The notes: generated from the letters alone by a model not told the origin. A stretch of 64,000 bases of DNA from Hygrophila difformis (GCA_030278955.1 JAOANR010000004.1:59173120-59237119); one strand, 5' to 3'. Positions 47,015-58,463 are shown, counted from the stretch's first letter. Translations and numbers: made by a program.

Positions 47015-47512
47015 TCAAACTGCCCATGAAGTTTCTTGCAGAACCTGGGCTTCTTCCTCGGGCGTAAAGTCATTCTTTATGTTCAAGGTCTGGCGAATTT
47101 GCTCAGCAGTTTTACCCTTAATCATGGCGGCGGCCACTGTTCGGCATGCGAGGTCAAGCAAGCTCGGGATATCCATATAGTTAGCAGCCCAGAGTAGGCC
47201 GAACAGCCCCCGCTGATCCACACAATTTATGAAATTGTCATCAAACTCCTTCAAAACCGCAGGATCCTTATCACCATCGTCATTGTGGTCAGCATGATGT
47301 TTACAGTATTGAATTACCTTTTCCAAGATATCCGATTTGACGTGGGGGAGCGGGATGAAGTTGCCGGTGCAGCCAACCTCGATCATGCTCCTAACAAGCA
47401 CCGATTGGCACGCAACCGGCGCAGGAACCTTGTATATGTAGCCATCCCGGCTCTTCAGGGTAACAATTTTCGGTTGTGGAACTGGTGACAATGGCGACAT
47501 TGAGAATTCCAT
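47015..47512 (-). CDS. SKP1-like protein (SCF ubiquitin ligase adaptor)
   Basis: An intronless gene of 165 residues with its ATG at 47512; a frame to 47521 starts with GTG, so I use the ATG. The N-terminal BTB/POZ-like Skp1 fold shows KIVTLKSRDGYIYKV, then IPLPHVKSDILEKVIQYCKHH. The C-terminal dimerisation/F-box-binding part shows ANYMDIPSLLDLACRTVA and IKGKTAEQIRQTLNIKNDFT. SKP1 links F-box proteins to cullin 1 in SCF complexes. Differences from typical ASK proteins: a Pro-rich start (MSPLSPVPQP), VPAPVACQSVLVRSMIEVGC in the usually acidic EAVALES region, and an ETSWAV end instead of the usual NQWAFE. Probably one of the diverged, retrogene-like family members. Confidence 0.9.
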   Translation of the reverse strand: MEFSMSPLSPVPQPKIVTLKSRDGYIYKVPAPVACQSVLVRSMIEVGCTGNFIPLPHVKSDILEKVIQYCKHHADHNDDGDKDPAVLKEFDDNFINCVDQRGLFGLLWAANYMDIPSLLDLACRTVAAAMIKGKTAEQIRQTLNIKNDFTPEEEAQVLQETSWAV

Positions 47513-47560
47513 TTGTTCCACGGATTTTTCTACAAAAGTACCAAACCCTAATGGCCCATT

Positions 47561-47570
47561 TTATATATAG
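47561..47570 (-). promoter_or_regulatory. TATA box of the SKP1-like gene
   Basis: Minus strand CTATATATAA about 50 bp upstream of the ATG at 47512, implying a leader of only about 20 bases. Confidence 0.65.
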
Positions 47571-47796
47571 CCATAGGGAGAGATTTGATGGATATTTTGA
47601 AGACAAAAGGGATTCGGTATCTTTCGATCTTGATTTGTATCTTAATTTAGATTTCTAAATCTTCCTTAATTATTCTTTATTCCCAAAATTATTCAGTAAT
47701 AGTATATCTATGGGTATTTGATTCAACTTTCAACGTTGTTTTATACTATTAACAAGTTAAATTTATAAAAATTAAATATTCTAAAAATATGCCGAA

Positions 47797-47925
47797 AGCA
47801 GTTGGCTTGCGTGAATTGGAGCTGTGGTTGCTTAAGCAATGTCTATGTTCGAGCCTTGTGTATGTAAAAAAATGCTTTGGCGGGAGAGGTGACCCGGTAG
47901 ATGCCAAAAAAAAAACTTAACATAC
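47797..47925 (+). mobile_element. SINE family B copy, truncated
   Basis: Head GCAGTTGGCTTGCGTG (box A region), GTTCGAGCCTTGTGTATG (box B region), ACTGCTTT-like segment, ends in an A run. Matches the full copy at 58464. Confidence 0.6.
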
Positions 47926-47994
47926 ATAATTAGTACATGACACTCGAACTTTTGTGTATGCGAAATTCTATATTGGGATAAACAAACCTTCAAT

Positions 47995-48100
47995 TTCCAC
48001 AAAATCATTAGGATTAGAGGTTCGATTTCCTACCCGCTCTTTTCTCACCTTTGTAATTTGTATGATCTAGTCTCCCACCACTGTTTAGGGACTTAGGCCC
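47995..48100 (+). mobile_element. SINE family A, 5'-truncated
   Basis: GAGGTTCGATTTCC, then TTTGTAATTTGTATGATC and CTCCCACCA; the box A part is missing. Confidence 0.5.
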
Positions 48101-48105
48101 TGTTC

Positions 48106-48330
48106 TCTAAGCCTGAATTTGGCTGATCTGATCTGAATTTTATAATACCTGGTCTGAACTGATCTGAATTTGTCTGGTATGAATGTTTATGATCTGATCT
48201 GATTCCATCAAGTCAGGTCAGGTCTGATCTTATTTTCTTTTTATTATTATAATGATTTGATCTGATATCACTTAATCTGGTCTGATCTTAATGTTTCTTC
48301 TCTAATCTGGTCTGATCTGATTTTTTTAAA
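48106..48330 (+). repeat. TGATCTG-rich element, possibly Harbinger-related
   Basis: It starts GGCCCTGTTCTCTAAGCC and then consists of CTGATCTGATCTG-type phrases with short spacers, ending in an A/T run near 48330. No right end was identified. Confidence 0.5.
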
Positions 48331-48500
48331 AAATAAATAATAAAACTTGAAAATAAGTCGTTTAAAAAAAAACATCTCACCTTCTATGTTTTTAGAGTTT
48401 TTCTTATATAAAAATATTAAAGTATTGAGTCAAAATTAATTTGGCCCGGAATAAGTTAATTAATTTTAGATTTTTCCTTATATATATATACTTGTATACT

Positions 48501-48757
48501 ACCTCCGTTCCTTTTTAATTGCTACGGACTCATATTTCACGCAATCGAATACACATTTTTAATCTTCAATAACTCAAATTGCGTACAAGTAAAAATTATG
48601 AAATTTTGATATTCTAAATCTATGCGATTAGACGAATCTAACAGAATCCCACTTGACTATTTTTTGTCCTATATAACTGTATTAAAAAGTCGAATCAAAG
48701 TTAATAAATCAACAGTAACAAAACTCCTACCGTGTCAAATAAAAATGAACGGAAAAA
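48501..48757. mobile_element. Stowaway MITE
   Basis: Ends CTACCTCCGTTCCTTTTTAA and AAATGAACGGAAAAAGTA. The interior has AGACGAATCTAACAGAATC. Confidence 0.75.
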
Positions 48758-48874
48758 GTATAAAAGATGAAGTACACTAGAAGAATAACTATATCAATAA
48801 TGTCTGCTTTCTTTAGTGCGGTTGAACATCCGATCCACTACTTGCACCCGTCTATTGGATTGATTAATTTGGCC

Positions 48875-49020
48875 CGCGCGGGATAAGTTATTGGATCAAA
48901 TAGGCTCGACTTCCAACGACGGACCTCCACCGGTTCCCTATCCCTCCCTTTTATTTCCCTTTGTAATTATGTGGAATAGACCCTCATCACACCTTTCCCA
49001 GACCGTCAATGGCTCATTTA
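48875..49020 (+). mobile_element. SINE family A copy, degraded
   Basis: The body CCACCGGTTCCCTATCCCTCC and TTTGTAATTATGTGGAATAG match family A; the head is poorly preserved. It lies next to another copy at 49068. Confidence 0.5.
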
Positions 49021-49067
49021 AAAAAAAAAAAGTGGCCAATGCAACACACAAATAAAAATATTTTTTT

Positions 49068-49235
49068 AGGGGTTGGGGACTTACCCTAGCGGTCAAGTCC
49101 CCCTTCTCCCAACCATAGGTTGGGGGTTCGAATCCCCACCAGGCCTGTTATCCCTCCCCTTCTTCCCCCTTTGTAATTTGTGTGGTTTGGGCTCTCACAC
49201 ACTTTTGCCGACACATGAGTGTCACGTTTACCAAA
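49068..49235 (+). mobile_element. SINE family A, best-preserved head
   Basis: GGGGACTTACCCTAGCGGTC (box A) and GGGGGTTCGAATCCC (box B) are tRNA-like. The body is CT-rich, then TTTGTAATTTGTGTGGTTTG and ACACATGAGTGTCACG. Flanks AAAAATATTTTTTT (49054-49067) and a similar A/T string after 49235 form a likely TSD. Confidence 0.8.
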
Positions 49236-49276
49236 AAAAAATATTTTTTTTTAAAAAAAAAGAAAGAAAGAGAAGG

Positions 49277-49294
49277 GGGGGGGGGGGGGGGGGG
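49277..49294. repeat. G homopolymer
   Basis: About 18 G in a row following an A-rich run. Confidence 0.8.
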
Positions 49295-49642
49295 AACGAT
49301 TAACTGAGGACCAGTAAAAGTTTGAACCCCCCGACCGGATGAATAAAAAGTCGAGTAAAAATGTGAACCCCAAAAGATTGGAATTTTTTTTGGAAGAGCA
49401 AAAAGATTGGAATTTGGAAATAGGCCACATCCCCTAGCAATAAAGCAGTGTTAGTATGACCATCAATTTAACAGTGTTAGAAACAGTCAAACAGATTATA
49501 AATATATACTTCTTAATTAAATACTATAAATTAAATATATTTTATTTCATTCCACAAATTCTATTTCATTCCACTAGAACTGATACCACAATCAAATTTA
49601 GCCGCACCGTATGGGGTAAGATTTTTGTCGTCACGATCTCGG
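49295..49642. other. 3' flank of the TPR co-chaperone gene
   Basis: AT-rich; the part next to 49642 is its likely 3' untranslated region. Nothing else recognised. Confidence 0.4.
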
Positions 49643-52600
49643 TCATGCAACCTTCGGTGCAGCCCATTTTCCCGACTTAAACTCCTTATAGAACCTCGAC
49701 CTTTTTGACACCACATATAGCACTGCACCGCACACCAAACAAAATGGATAATCAACATCATACAGAGTTTGGGGACGTTTTAATTATTTCTTTATTTCTA
49801 CTTGTTAAATTAACATCCAAATAAATGCACGTTTAAATTATAGTAGTACGTAATTAGTACTCGTCAAAATCATAGCACATCCAACTAAAATATAATGAAT
49901 CCAAATTCAGTGTACTAGACACCTTTTTCTACAATGAAACAAGACATACCTGGAATTCCAGGGACAACAAAGTCCGGACAATGTAGAATGTCTCGTAGCG
50001 TTTGCTTCTCCTTCACTTTAACCCATTTCGGTCCATCACCTAAACATATCATGAAAATTTGTTTAAACTTCATAGTTTAACATTTCTGAATGAACATATA
50101 ACCTCAACCTTGACCCTTTCCTGTACAAATTACTTTGCAACTATGAAGCATTCAATGAAAGAACAAATTCTTCACTTAAACCCGCCGCCTTCTATTTCTA
50201 TAAATTTTAGACAGCAGGTCAGTCATGTCTGATGTTCGCTTGTTATAATGCTATATACTATATTGTACTGAATTATGAATATTGCACACAAATATTAGTA
50301 AAAAAAAATATTAAAAATTTTTAAAAAAAATTATTCTGCTGAGTTAAAGACTAAACATGGTAGAGTTGGTTAACCTACAGCTTGAAAAATGAGTAGCAGC
50401 TGTGGCAGCTTCAAATTCAGACTCTTCCAGATGAGCTTGGGATGCAACCGTCCCTTGTAACAAATGGCCAAGCCTTTCTTTCTTGGACAAACAATCTCCA
50501 GAATTTGCCTATCAAATCAAGATTTTAGAACTCAGCAGAATAGAAAAAATAAAGGAAATACTATGTAAGATGCCAATTTGGTAAATGGTAATCAACCCGA
50601 CGGTGACAAAACTACCACTGCCACCTGTCAATGCAATAGAAAATCTCCAAAAGCTAAGATATTCCAATGCAATAATTTATTTGTTTTACAAATATTTGTA
50701 TGAATAAAGAACTGCTGAAAAAGAAATCACTGAACGACATCCAGATTCATAATTGTGAGTCAGTTTCTTTACCAAACAAGTATAAAGAAGATTTTAAATA
50801 ATGAAATCAGTATAGCCAAATGAAGATACCCGATCCATAACAAAGTATCCAATAGCCTAATCAATTGCCTAAAAGCCACAAGAAACATCCTCCCACTCGA
50901 CTCTATTCATCTCATAACCAGCATCTTGCTTGGGCCTATGTAACCACTAAATACTCCCAGATTATGGACTTTCTTGAGTCACTGTCATCACATATATATA
51001 ATGAACTGTTCTAAGAGCAATTAATTCTATGGCTAGTTGGCTACACCATAGTTAGGCCTACATTTAATACCACATGATACTATAAAAGACTAACAAATCA
51101 ATACTATTTAAAAATTACGAACTACAAAGCAAATACATATGGGACCAGTGTCTCATTCTAGAGTGTGAATTTCAAAAAGAATTATTTAGACGTGTAACTA
51201 CAAAATATTGGGATAAATCATAATGTACATAATTTGTTTCATCTAATTCCTTTGTTGCCTTGGAGGTTCGAGACAGATTCTTCAGCAAAACCCTCTCTCT
51301 CCAAAAGGTTCACAAAGCACACCACATAAACATGCCCTTTCTTAAATGGCCGAATTAACAAATTTACATCTTGGAATAGAAAGGTATAGAGCATCCATCT
51401 GGTCAAATGCTCAGCAAGTCTATGTCCCATAATGTACAAAAGCGCGGTTAAGGAGCCAAATTAAACTTGAATAACTCACATAAAACCATACAAAGTTGTG
51501 CACAACACAGACACACAGCCCCACATACTACAATAAATGGATACATTTACCTCATAGTACAACTCCAGAGCATCACGTCTGTATGCATTTTCTGTGTCCC
51601 AATGCAACGGTGTACTATCCTCTGAGAACATGTTTGAAAGCTAAGGATCACAATAGGAATTGAATGTTTGATGATTTGATTACACTTTTGCAGCAGCAGG
51701 AAACTAGAATAGATTATAAACTGGAACTTTGATGGAAAAATGTGTTGCAAGGATATCATGTCCAGATGGACAAAGATTGTGTCAGTCTCACAGAAATCTT
51801 CAATGAAGTCACTGGACATGACCTCTGCATAAAGCAGGAGAACAGGCCAATGTAGAATATTGTTTTTGTCAAGCCATGGTTTTTTAACTCCGGTGAGCTC
51901 TTGATACATGGGTTTTCCAAATTTCACCCCTCTATCTTCAAAAGCAGAGATGATGGCCTGTTACTTCAACGGGAAACATCAAAACTCAAAAGTATGTCAA
52001 ACATTCAAAAGATAAATGTATCCTTAAATATTCAGGCTAAACCTTACTACCTTAGCATCTTCCACAGCACTTGTAATGCCAGCTTGACGCTGTCGGTGTT
52101 CCAATAGCTTCATATCTATTTGCTTGGCTAGTTTCTTCAGTTCTTCATTATCGGGAGACACCTGAAGGCCGGTCTCACAATATGACTTGGCCTCATCCAA
52201 TAAATTGAGTGCCAGTGATCCTTTGGCTGCCCTGTAAATAGCCTATTCGTGAACCAAAATGTCAGTAATTGGACCAAAAACGAAAAGCAGAAGGCTCAAA
52301 AGCAGGGACAAGAAACACACTTTAACATTCGTTGAACTAAGTTTGATAGCCTCCTGAGCATCCTGGAGAGCTCGTCTGTAGTTTCCCAACAATAGATGGA
52401 CATGAGCCCGATTAGCATAAATAACAGAGTGATCAGCATCACTTAAAGCCTTTTGATTAATAGCCCTAGTGTAGCAATCAATAGCATCGTTATAGTGACT
52501 CTTCCCTTTCTTCACATACTCATTACCCTCTTCCTGAGACAAACAAGCAAATAAACAAAAAGTAATTTCCTTTCAATTTTATACATCATTCAGCAATAAG

Positions 52601-52920
52601 CCAGAAACATACACATACATTCCCACTTAAAAACAGCAAAATTCCTCGAAAGGGTTTACATATTTCACAGTTACAAATTTCGAAATAAGGAAGCAAACCA
52701 ATTACGATGAAGTCTGGCAAACTAGCATGCGACAAATACAGTACAGATTAACTCTTGGGGATAGAAAATAAAATAAAATAATATCTCAAACCAAAACAGG
52801 AAATTGCAAGAGGACCTTCAGCTCAATAGCAGCAGATTCCTTGAGAGCAGCAATGGCCTCAAGGTCAAAAACTTCTGAACTGGTTTGAGGCTCCGAACCA
52901 GAGTCCATCAATAGCGCCAT
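49643..52920 (-). CDS. TPR co-chaperone of the TTC4/Cns1 family
   Basis: Eight exons give 363 residues: 52816-52920, 52321-52533, 52051-52242, 51757-51957, 51551-51631, 50379-50508, 49950-50039, 49643-49722. The N-terminus (MALLMDSGSEP) is followed by three TPR repeats at about 36-140 (EEGNEYVKKGKSHYNDAIDC, YANRAHVHLLLGNYRRALQD, AIYRAAKGSLALN), which in this family bind the C-terminal EEVD of Hsp90/Hsp70. The C-terminal wheel-like domain has KKPWLDKNNILHWPVLLLYA, HLDM/MFSEDSTPLHWD and ends in LYVVSKRSRFYKEFKSGKW. Intron 4 is a probable U12-type AT-AC intron. Exon 6 uses the donor GTAGGT (TCAAGCT|GTAGGT), because the neighbouring GTTAAC donor would create a stop. The last exon lies past a 227-bp intron. 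Confidence 0.92.
51632..51756 (-). other. Probable U12-type AT-AC intron (125 nt)
   Basis: On the minus strand the intron begins ATATCCTTG, matching the minor-spliceosome 5' site ATATCCTT. It ends TCCTTAGCTTTCAAAC, with a branch-site-like TCCTTAGC about 10 bases before a terminal AC. Joining exons 51757-51957 and 51551-51631 across these ends keeps frame and yields HLDM followed by MFSEDS, as expected for the family; no GT-AG pair gives this. Confidence 0.85.
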
Positions 52921-53400
52921 ATGAGTATGAGGGTTAATCAGTATCAGCTGAATGTTTTAGGTTTTGCAAGAGATGCAGCGAAGCGTAATTTGGACGCATT
53001 TGAGTTTGGGTATAGCGCGGATTTAGGGTATAATCTCCTCCCGATCCATTAGTTACCCGGTCATATTTATGTGATAAACTATAGTAGATTTTAATTTTTC
53101 TCAAAAAATTGATTATTTTAATTACTAAATAAAAGTGATCCCCTTACCAAAAAAAAAAAAAAAAAGATAAGAAAAAAGTGATCAAAATTAATTTAAAGGG
53201 TAAAAAAGTAGAAGACAATCACATTTCGTTTGTATCAATATGACAGTATCCATACAATCCTATGAAATACTTTGAACCAATTTAAAAACGAGATAATAAT
53301 TTTATCACACATCGCACACTAAAAATTGTGCAGTAGTTTGTGCTATCATTGGATAGAATACGAGAAAGTATATACTTCTACTTATCATCCCGTATTGGTA
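52921..53400. other. Upstream region of the TPR gene
   Basis: The first 60 bp upstream of the ATG are duplicated at about 62715-62765. No clear TATA box. The rest is AT-rich. Confidence 0.5.
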
Positions 53401-53408
53401 ATTCTTTC

Positions 53409-54397
53409 TAGAGGTGTCGAAACGGGCCCGCGGGTGAAACGGGCCGACTCGTACGGCCCCCATATTTTTACGGGCTTTAACGGGGCGGGCCCAAATGGGA
53501 CGGGCTCGAAATGCCTAAGTCCAACCCGTCCACACGCGGGCTATGAGTTTTGTGGGCCGATTTGCGGGTTTTTTAGAAAAATATTATTAAATTTATTTTT
53601 TAACTAAAAAATATAAAATTATGAATATTTTTTATTGTATAAACTTAAAATAAGATATAAAGATTTATAAATGATATTAAAATTATAAATAGTTAAAGTG
53701 TATATTTTTTAACATAATTATTTACTTTAATAGTACGTTTGTTGAATAATTCTTTAAAACTGAATTTATTTTAATTTGTAATAATAAATGGATGTATTAT
53801 ATTTTAAAAATATAGTATTGGACAAGACAAAAAATTTATAATTAATGACTGGGTTGATAAAAATATTGTGTCTGACGGTCAAAGTCTTAAGGAGGTTAAT
53901 CTGTTTTAGCAGTGATTTTATATTTTAAAAGTAAGATAATTAACAATCAAACTATAACAATTTACAAGTATCATAATTTTCAATAAACAAAATAAAAAGG
54001 AATTTATACTTAAAAAGACTAATATGAATAATATAAAGAAGCAGATAAATATTAGAAGATATCGACTATTTGTATAACAATTTGAAATATAATGTGTAAC
54101 CAAAATTATGATTTATGTTTGATGAATTAATGAGTAAAATGTTAATAATTGAATAATTTACCAAATAAATTAATCAATATTCAAAATCTAGTAAAATGTT
54201 AAAAAAAAAAAAATCTGGGCAAAGCCCGCGGGCCAGCCCGCCCCACCGCGGGCCCAATCCGCAAAAGCCCGCCCCACCGCGGGCTAAGCCCGTTTAGGCC
54301 CGCATCTAAACGGGACTTAAATTCTTAAGCTCGTCCCACATATATTTTACCTTGCGGGGCAGGCCGGCTCAACGGGCTCGGCCACATTACACCTCTA
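53409..54397. mobile_element. hAT element with GC-rich GGGCCCGCGGG arms
   Basis: Ends TAGAGGTGTCG and ACACCTCTA. TSDs ATTCTTTC (53401-53408) and CTTCTTTC (54398-54405) match at seven of eight. Both arms (about 150 bp) are rich in GGGCCCGCGGG and CCCGCC, around a very AT-rich, non-coding middle. 989 bp. Confidence 0.8.
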
Positions 54398-54405
54398 CTT
54401 CTTTC

Positions 54406-55774
54406 AACCCCAGATCCTTCTCGAAATAGAGTTATAATAATAATTTTGTCGATTTATTTTGTGGGCCAATCCTTTTTTTTTGGTATATAGGTGCCATACC
54501 TAGGGATTTAACGAAGAAAAAAAAAAGTTTAGCTTTTGATAATTTTTATCATTTAATTTTAATATTTTAATGAATTGAATACTTTATTAAATATAATAAT
54601 AATTACAATTAATGATTTAAATTTTGTTTTTTTTTTTTTTTTATATATGGGCCCAAAGCTTTATTGCTTAATGATGGTAGGGTGGTGAAACCGTGAAAGT
54701 TCATATATATCACCCACTTTTTAAAGAAGAACAAAGCGGCGGGATAGAGGTTAAGTGTCCGAACTACAACTATATGATTCATCATTACGATAATGTTTTA
54801 ATTAATTTAATCCATCTACATTGGGTGAGTAATAAAACGTTATTCAAAAATCGATTTTTAGTTATTACTACTATTAAACTAAACGTGCGTAGGTTATAAA
54901 ATTATTTTTTAAAATTTTTAAGCTTATTCATATTAAATTTATCATTTAATATTTCATATTACTATATACTAGGATAAAAGCAAATAATAAAGGAATAAAT
55001 GATGGAAGATCTATTTTGTTAAAAAAGATTTTTAAAAAAATCCCGTGTTTGATTCAAAAGAAAGCTATAGATATGAAAAGAAATGTGCTAGGAAATGAAC
55101 GGAAACTTGTCTGTCACAAACTTTACAAGGAAATATTAATTTCATAGTACTTCATGTTACTTGTCCTCCTTTGTTTTCTCTTAATGATCAAACATCCAAA
55201 TAACAAGGAATTAGGAAAGACACCCACAATCACATATTATAATCGCCATAACCGGGTCAAATGGTGGGGACTTCAAAATTGTTGACTCCATATTTTGTTA
55301 ACCATTCCAAACCCAAACGAGAACGCGGTGATTATCTTGAACGAATAAATTAATTGAAATGTTTAAATTACAAGAAAGCACAAATGAAATAAAATGTGTG
55401 TTGACAATCTTATGTTAGCATAAAGCTAAGCTTAAGATCATTTTGGGAATGAAGTTGAACCTAGTAATTAATGCTTCCAACATTTTGATGGAATGTTATC
55501 TTGCCCTCAACGTTTATATCCACTGTTAAAAGGACCAAAAACAAAATATATAGGTTGAAAATTTCAATTGGATTTGTACCTTAACTACCAAATAATCAGC
55601 CCAAATGGAAAATAAAAGAGGCAAGTTGGTAAAAAGTGGAACTTAATTTGGAGTTTGGACACAAAATCTATCTACTATACTAAACAATTTTTTTTTTATT
55701 TCTTTTTCTTTTTTCTTTTTTGGCTTTAGAACTACGGTTGGAAACTCGGAATTGCAGCTCATCAACAACTTTGA
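54406..55774. other. Intergenic, 3' flank of the Dof gene
   Basis: AT-rich. Short open frames near 54693 are not convincing. The region near 55680-55774 may be the 3' untranslated region of the Dof gene. Confidence 0.4.
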
Positions 55775-56278
55775 CTAATTGGATGCGGCGGCGAATCTCC
55801 TCCTCTTCCCCGGGAGAAACTGCCGCAAACCGACGTGATCTTCCGACACCACCGCCGCTGCCCGCCACTCTTCCAACAAGGCATCGAAATCCAGCAGCTC
55901 ATGCGTCCCCCCAGCCGCCGCATCAAACAGGCATCCCTCCCGCCCGGGCGGCTTGGCCTTGCGGCGGCCGGCGCCGACGGGGACGTTCCGGAGGGCCCCG
56001 CCGGCGGTCCAGTAACGCTGGCAGCCCTTACAGAAGTGCCTGGGCTGATTCACGTTGTAATTGTTGAAGTAACAGAATTTGGTCTCCGTGCTCTTGCACC
56101 TCGGACAAGGAATCATCTCGTCCGGCGGCGGCGGCGGCGGCCTGCTTTTCATCTTCTCAGGTGATGACGGATCCTCGAATTTCTTCAGATTTTCTCGAAC
56201 CACCGTTGCCTCGTCGACAGTAATCGTGGCCCCGAATAGCTTGATCCCTGATGGGCGCTTCTTGTTTTCTTCGGTCAT
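55775..56278 (-). CDS. Dof zinc-finger transcription factor (small, COG1/Dof1.5-like)
   Basis: A single exon of 167 residues, ATG at 56278. The Dof domain at about 56-107 has the C2C2 finger Cys58, Cys61, Cys83, Cys86 (CPRC ... CKGC) and the family signature [38 protein letters not shown] in two parts. The N-terminus has [10 protein letters not shown], a short conserved motif of the CDF/COG1 branch, and a polyproline run before the finger. The C-terminus has [10 protein letters not shown] and a basic end PGKRRRF. Dof proteins bind AAAG sites; the COG1/CDF branch acts in light and flowering signalling, so a similar role is inferred. Length and the missing CDF C-terminal motifs favour Dof1.5/COG1 over long CDFs. 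Confidence 0.93.
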   Translation of the reverse strand: MTEENKKRPSGIKLFGATITVDEATVVRENLKKFEDPSSPEKMKSRPPPPPPDEMIPCPRCKSTETKFCYFNNYNVNQPRHFCKGCQRYWTAGGALRNVPVGAGRRKAKPPGREGCLFDAAAGGTHELLDFDALLEEWRAAAVVSEDHVGLRQFLPGKRRRFAAASN

Positions 56279-56350
56279 GTTAGAACAAATACAAGAAGAC
56301 TATATGTATCACAATATATATATATATATATATATATAATGTGTATCGGT

Positions 56351-56360
56351 GTATATATAG
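56351..56360 (-). promoter_or_regulatory. Possible TATA box of the Dof gene
   Basis: Minus strand CTATATATAC about 75 bp upstream of the ATG. An identical motif lies at 56509-56518, so two start regions are possible. An AT microsatellite (about 56314-56338) lies between the nearer box and the ATG. Confidence 0.45.
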
Positions 56361-56518
56361 TTGACAAGAATATGTGCTGCTTATTTGGGGGAAAGGTGGA
56401 AAAATCGGATCTTGGTGGAAGGGAAGTAGTTTGGGGCCAGGGTTTGTTGTTGCCTTGTTGGGTTCTAGGCTTCTATCTATGTTCTTATTACAAGGACATG
56501 TATGATGTGTATATATAG

Positions 56519-56980
56519 ACTCACTATAGTATATACACACATACACAAACACACATGTGTGTGCGTGGGAATATAGATGTAATAGGTTTTGTAGAGAGCT
56601 AAAAGTGGATAAAAGGGAGGTTTTAGAAGAATGGAGCCGCCAACGGGAAACAATAATGTGGAATGTGGGTTGGAGAAAAGGTTGACGTTGAACTTTCTGT
56701 CTATGTACTGATTTTGTTGGAAGTTCTTGGAGTTGAAGACCAAATTTACTCCCTCTCGCTTGTCCCATATGCATAACTATAATTTTTTTTTGATATTCTT
56801 ATATAAATATCAAAAAATAAATAAATCTTCAAATTATTATGGTTTCATGCATCTTAAACTATAGTAATTTGAAGTATAATTAAAATTTAAATAATATACT
56901 AAATTAAAATCAATCAATAGATTAAACTAATCAAACCTTCGACTTGAGCGCTGGGTCCCAGGAGCAATGTGTAATAAACT
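56519..56980. other. Further upstream region of the Dof gene
   Basis: CA/TG-rich (ACACATGTGTGTG near 56550). The open frame covering 56280-56774 on the minus strand is compositional. Confidence 0.4.
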
Positions 56981-57242
56981 ACGCCCTCGGTATCACTTAA
57001 AATGTCTTGTTTTAATTTTGCATATAATTCAATACACTTTTTAAATCGATTATATCTCAAAATATATATATAAGTAAAAATTATATAAAATATATTCTAA
57101 AACTATACGATTGGACGAATATAACAAGACCAAACTTGACTATTTTTTTTGAATATATACTTATAATAATATGGAGTCAAAGTTGAATAATAAACAGTAT
57201 CAAAAACTCAAATAAAATGTTTCTACTATGACGGAGGGAGTA
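56981..57242. mobile_element. Stowaway MITE
   Basis: Ends CTACGCCCTCGGTATCACTT and TATGACGGAGGGAGTA. The interior has GGACGAATATAACAAGACC. It lies upstream of the Dof gene. Confidence 0.75.
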
Positions 57243-58447
57243 ATAATCTTGTTGAATTGTGGGGCCCTTGAGTTGTTAGGTTGTGTACAAAGTGTTCAAA
57301 AGTGGAAGCTAAAGCTAAAGGGATAAAGCTAGAAAAGGTCATTTGATTTGATTAAGCCTATAGTGATATACACAAACATTTTTTTTTTTTTGAAAGCCAT
57401 GAGGCCAGATAAATACACACATTTATGCTTATATATAAATATTTTTTTTTTCTTTTTCTTTTTCTTTTACTTGAAGGATTTTATCTGAATTTGTTGGCAT
57501 ATGTTCATGTTCTTTATATATCTCTTAACAATGAAGCTTAATTTAAAAACAAAGAAAACAGAGAGGACATTTGCCAATTTGCCACTGTGCTGTCTCTTTA
57601 TGATCCATTTGATTAGGACTTGAAAATGTGCAAAAATAACACAAAGCATAAAGGACGGACATAAATTATATCCCTTCACCCCTAAGTGTTCTCTTTTATT
57701 TGCCAAAAATTGGGAATAGAGATACATTTACCGGTTAATCTTTATAAATGCGTGGAGTAAGTCATGTTATTTTTCATATTATTTAAAGAAAAGGAAGAAG
57801 GGAAAAAGAAATTAGTATGCTAAATTGCTTATTTGCCCTCGTTTATTAATATGAATACCATAAAAATTGTTATATACCACAAAATTAGAATAAAACTCTT
57901 TTTTTTGTGAATTACTGGGTATCCTAGGCACAATGGACACATGATTAATTCCTCGAGTATTTGCATGGACAATTAAGGGCGACTATCCCAAAGCAAATTT
58001 TGCATGATTTTGAACAATATAATAGTAGTACATTGTATAGATGCGTTTAGTTTTTAACGTATGAGATTCCTCTATAGGGCTTTTGGTAATTAATTGTATG
58101 TAGTAAAGATGCTAGCTTTATGGTAAATGAGGCTTTCTTTTTTTCTTTAGGCATATATAGCCATGGGGTGTGACTTTGTTGCCTTTTTCTTTTCTTCTTC
58201 CTTTTGATTTCAATCAAATGAAATTATTATTGTGGACGACACTTGAAGTGTGATGATCTTAGTGGGATTTTAAAAGTTTAACAAAGTTGTCTTTTATAGT
58301 ATGTTATTTATTTTCGATTAAAGCCAAAAGTACCCCCATTCCCAAAACTAGTAATAATATTATTCAACCATTTTGCTTCTTTAGTGGAAAGAAAAGGCAC
58401 TTTTTAATTATCTTTTTCCTCTTTATTTAATTTAAACGCTATATCAA
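57243..58447. other. AT-rich intergenic DNA
   Basis: About 1.2 kb with T runs. A minus-strand open frame at 57467-57727 is not convincing. No bounded element seen. Confidence 0.4.
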
Positions 58448-58463
58448 ACACTATAGTGTATTT

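Noticed and set aside
47513..47521. A three-residue longer SKP1-like start.
   Set aside because: That start codon is GTG; ATG is at 47512.
49643..49722. At first the TPR co-chaperone gene seemed to lack its last exon.
   Set aside because: The exon is present on the minus strand at 49643-49722 (LYVVSKRSRFYKEF, ending in TGA) with a proper acceptor and phase.
56280..56774. A minus-strand frame directly upstream of the Dof gene.
   Set aside because: Low-complexity His/Tyr/Ile runs from CA/TA repeats, with no domain.
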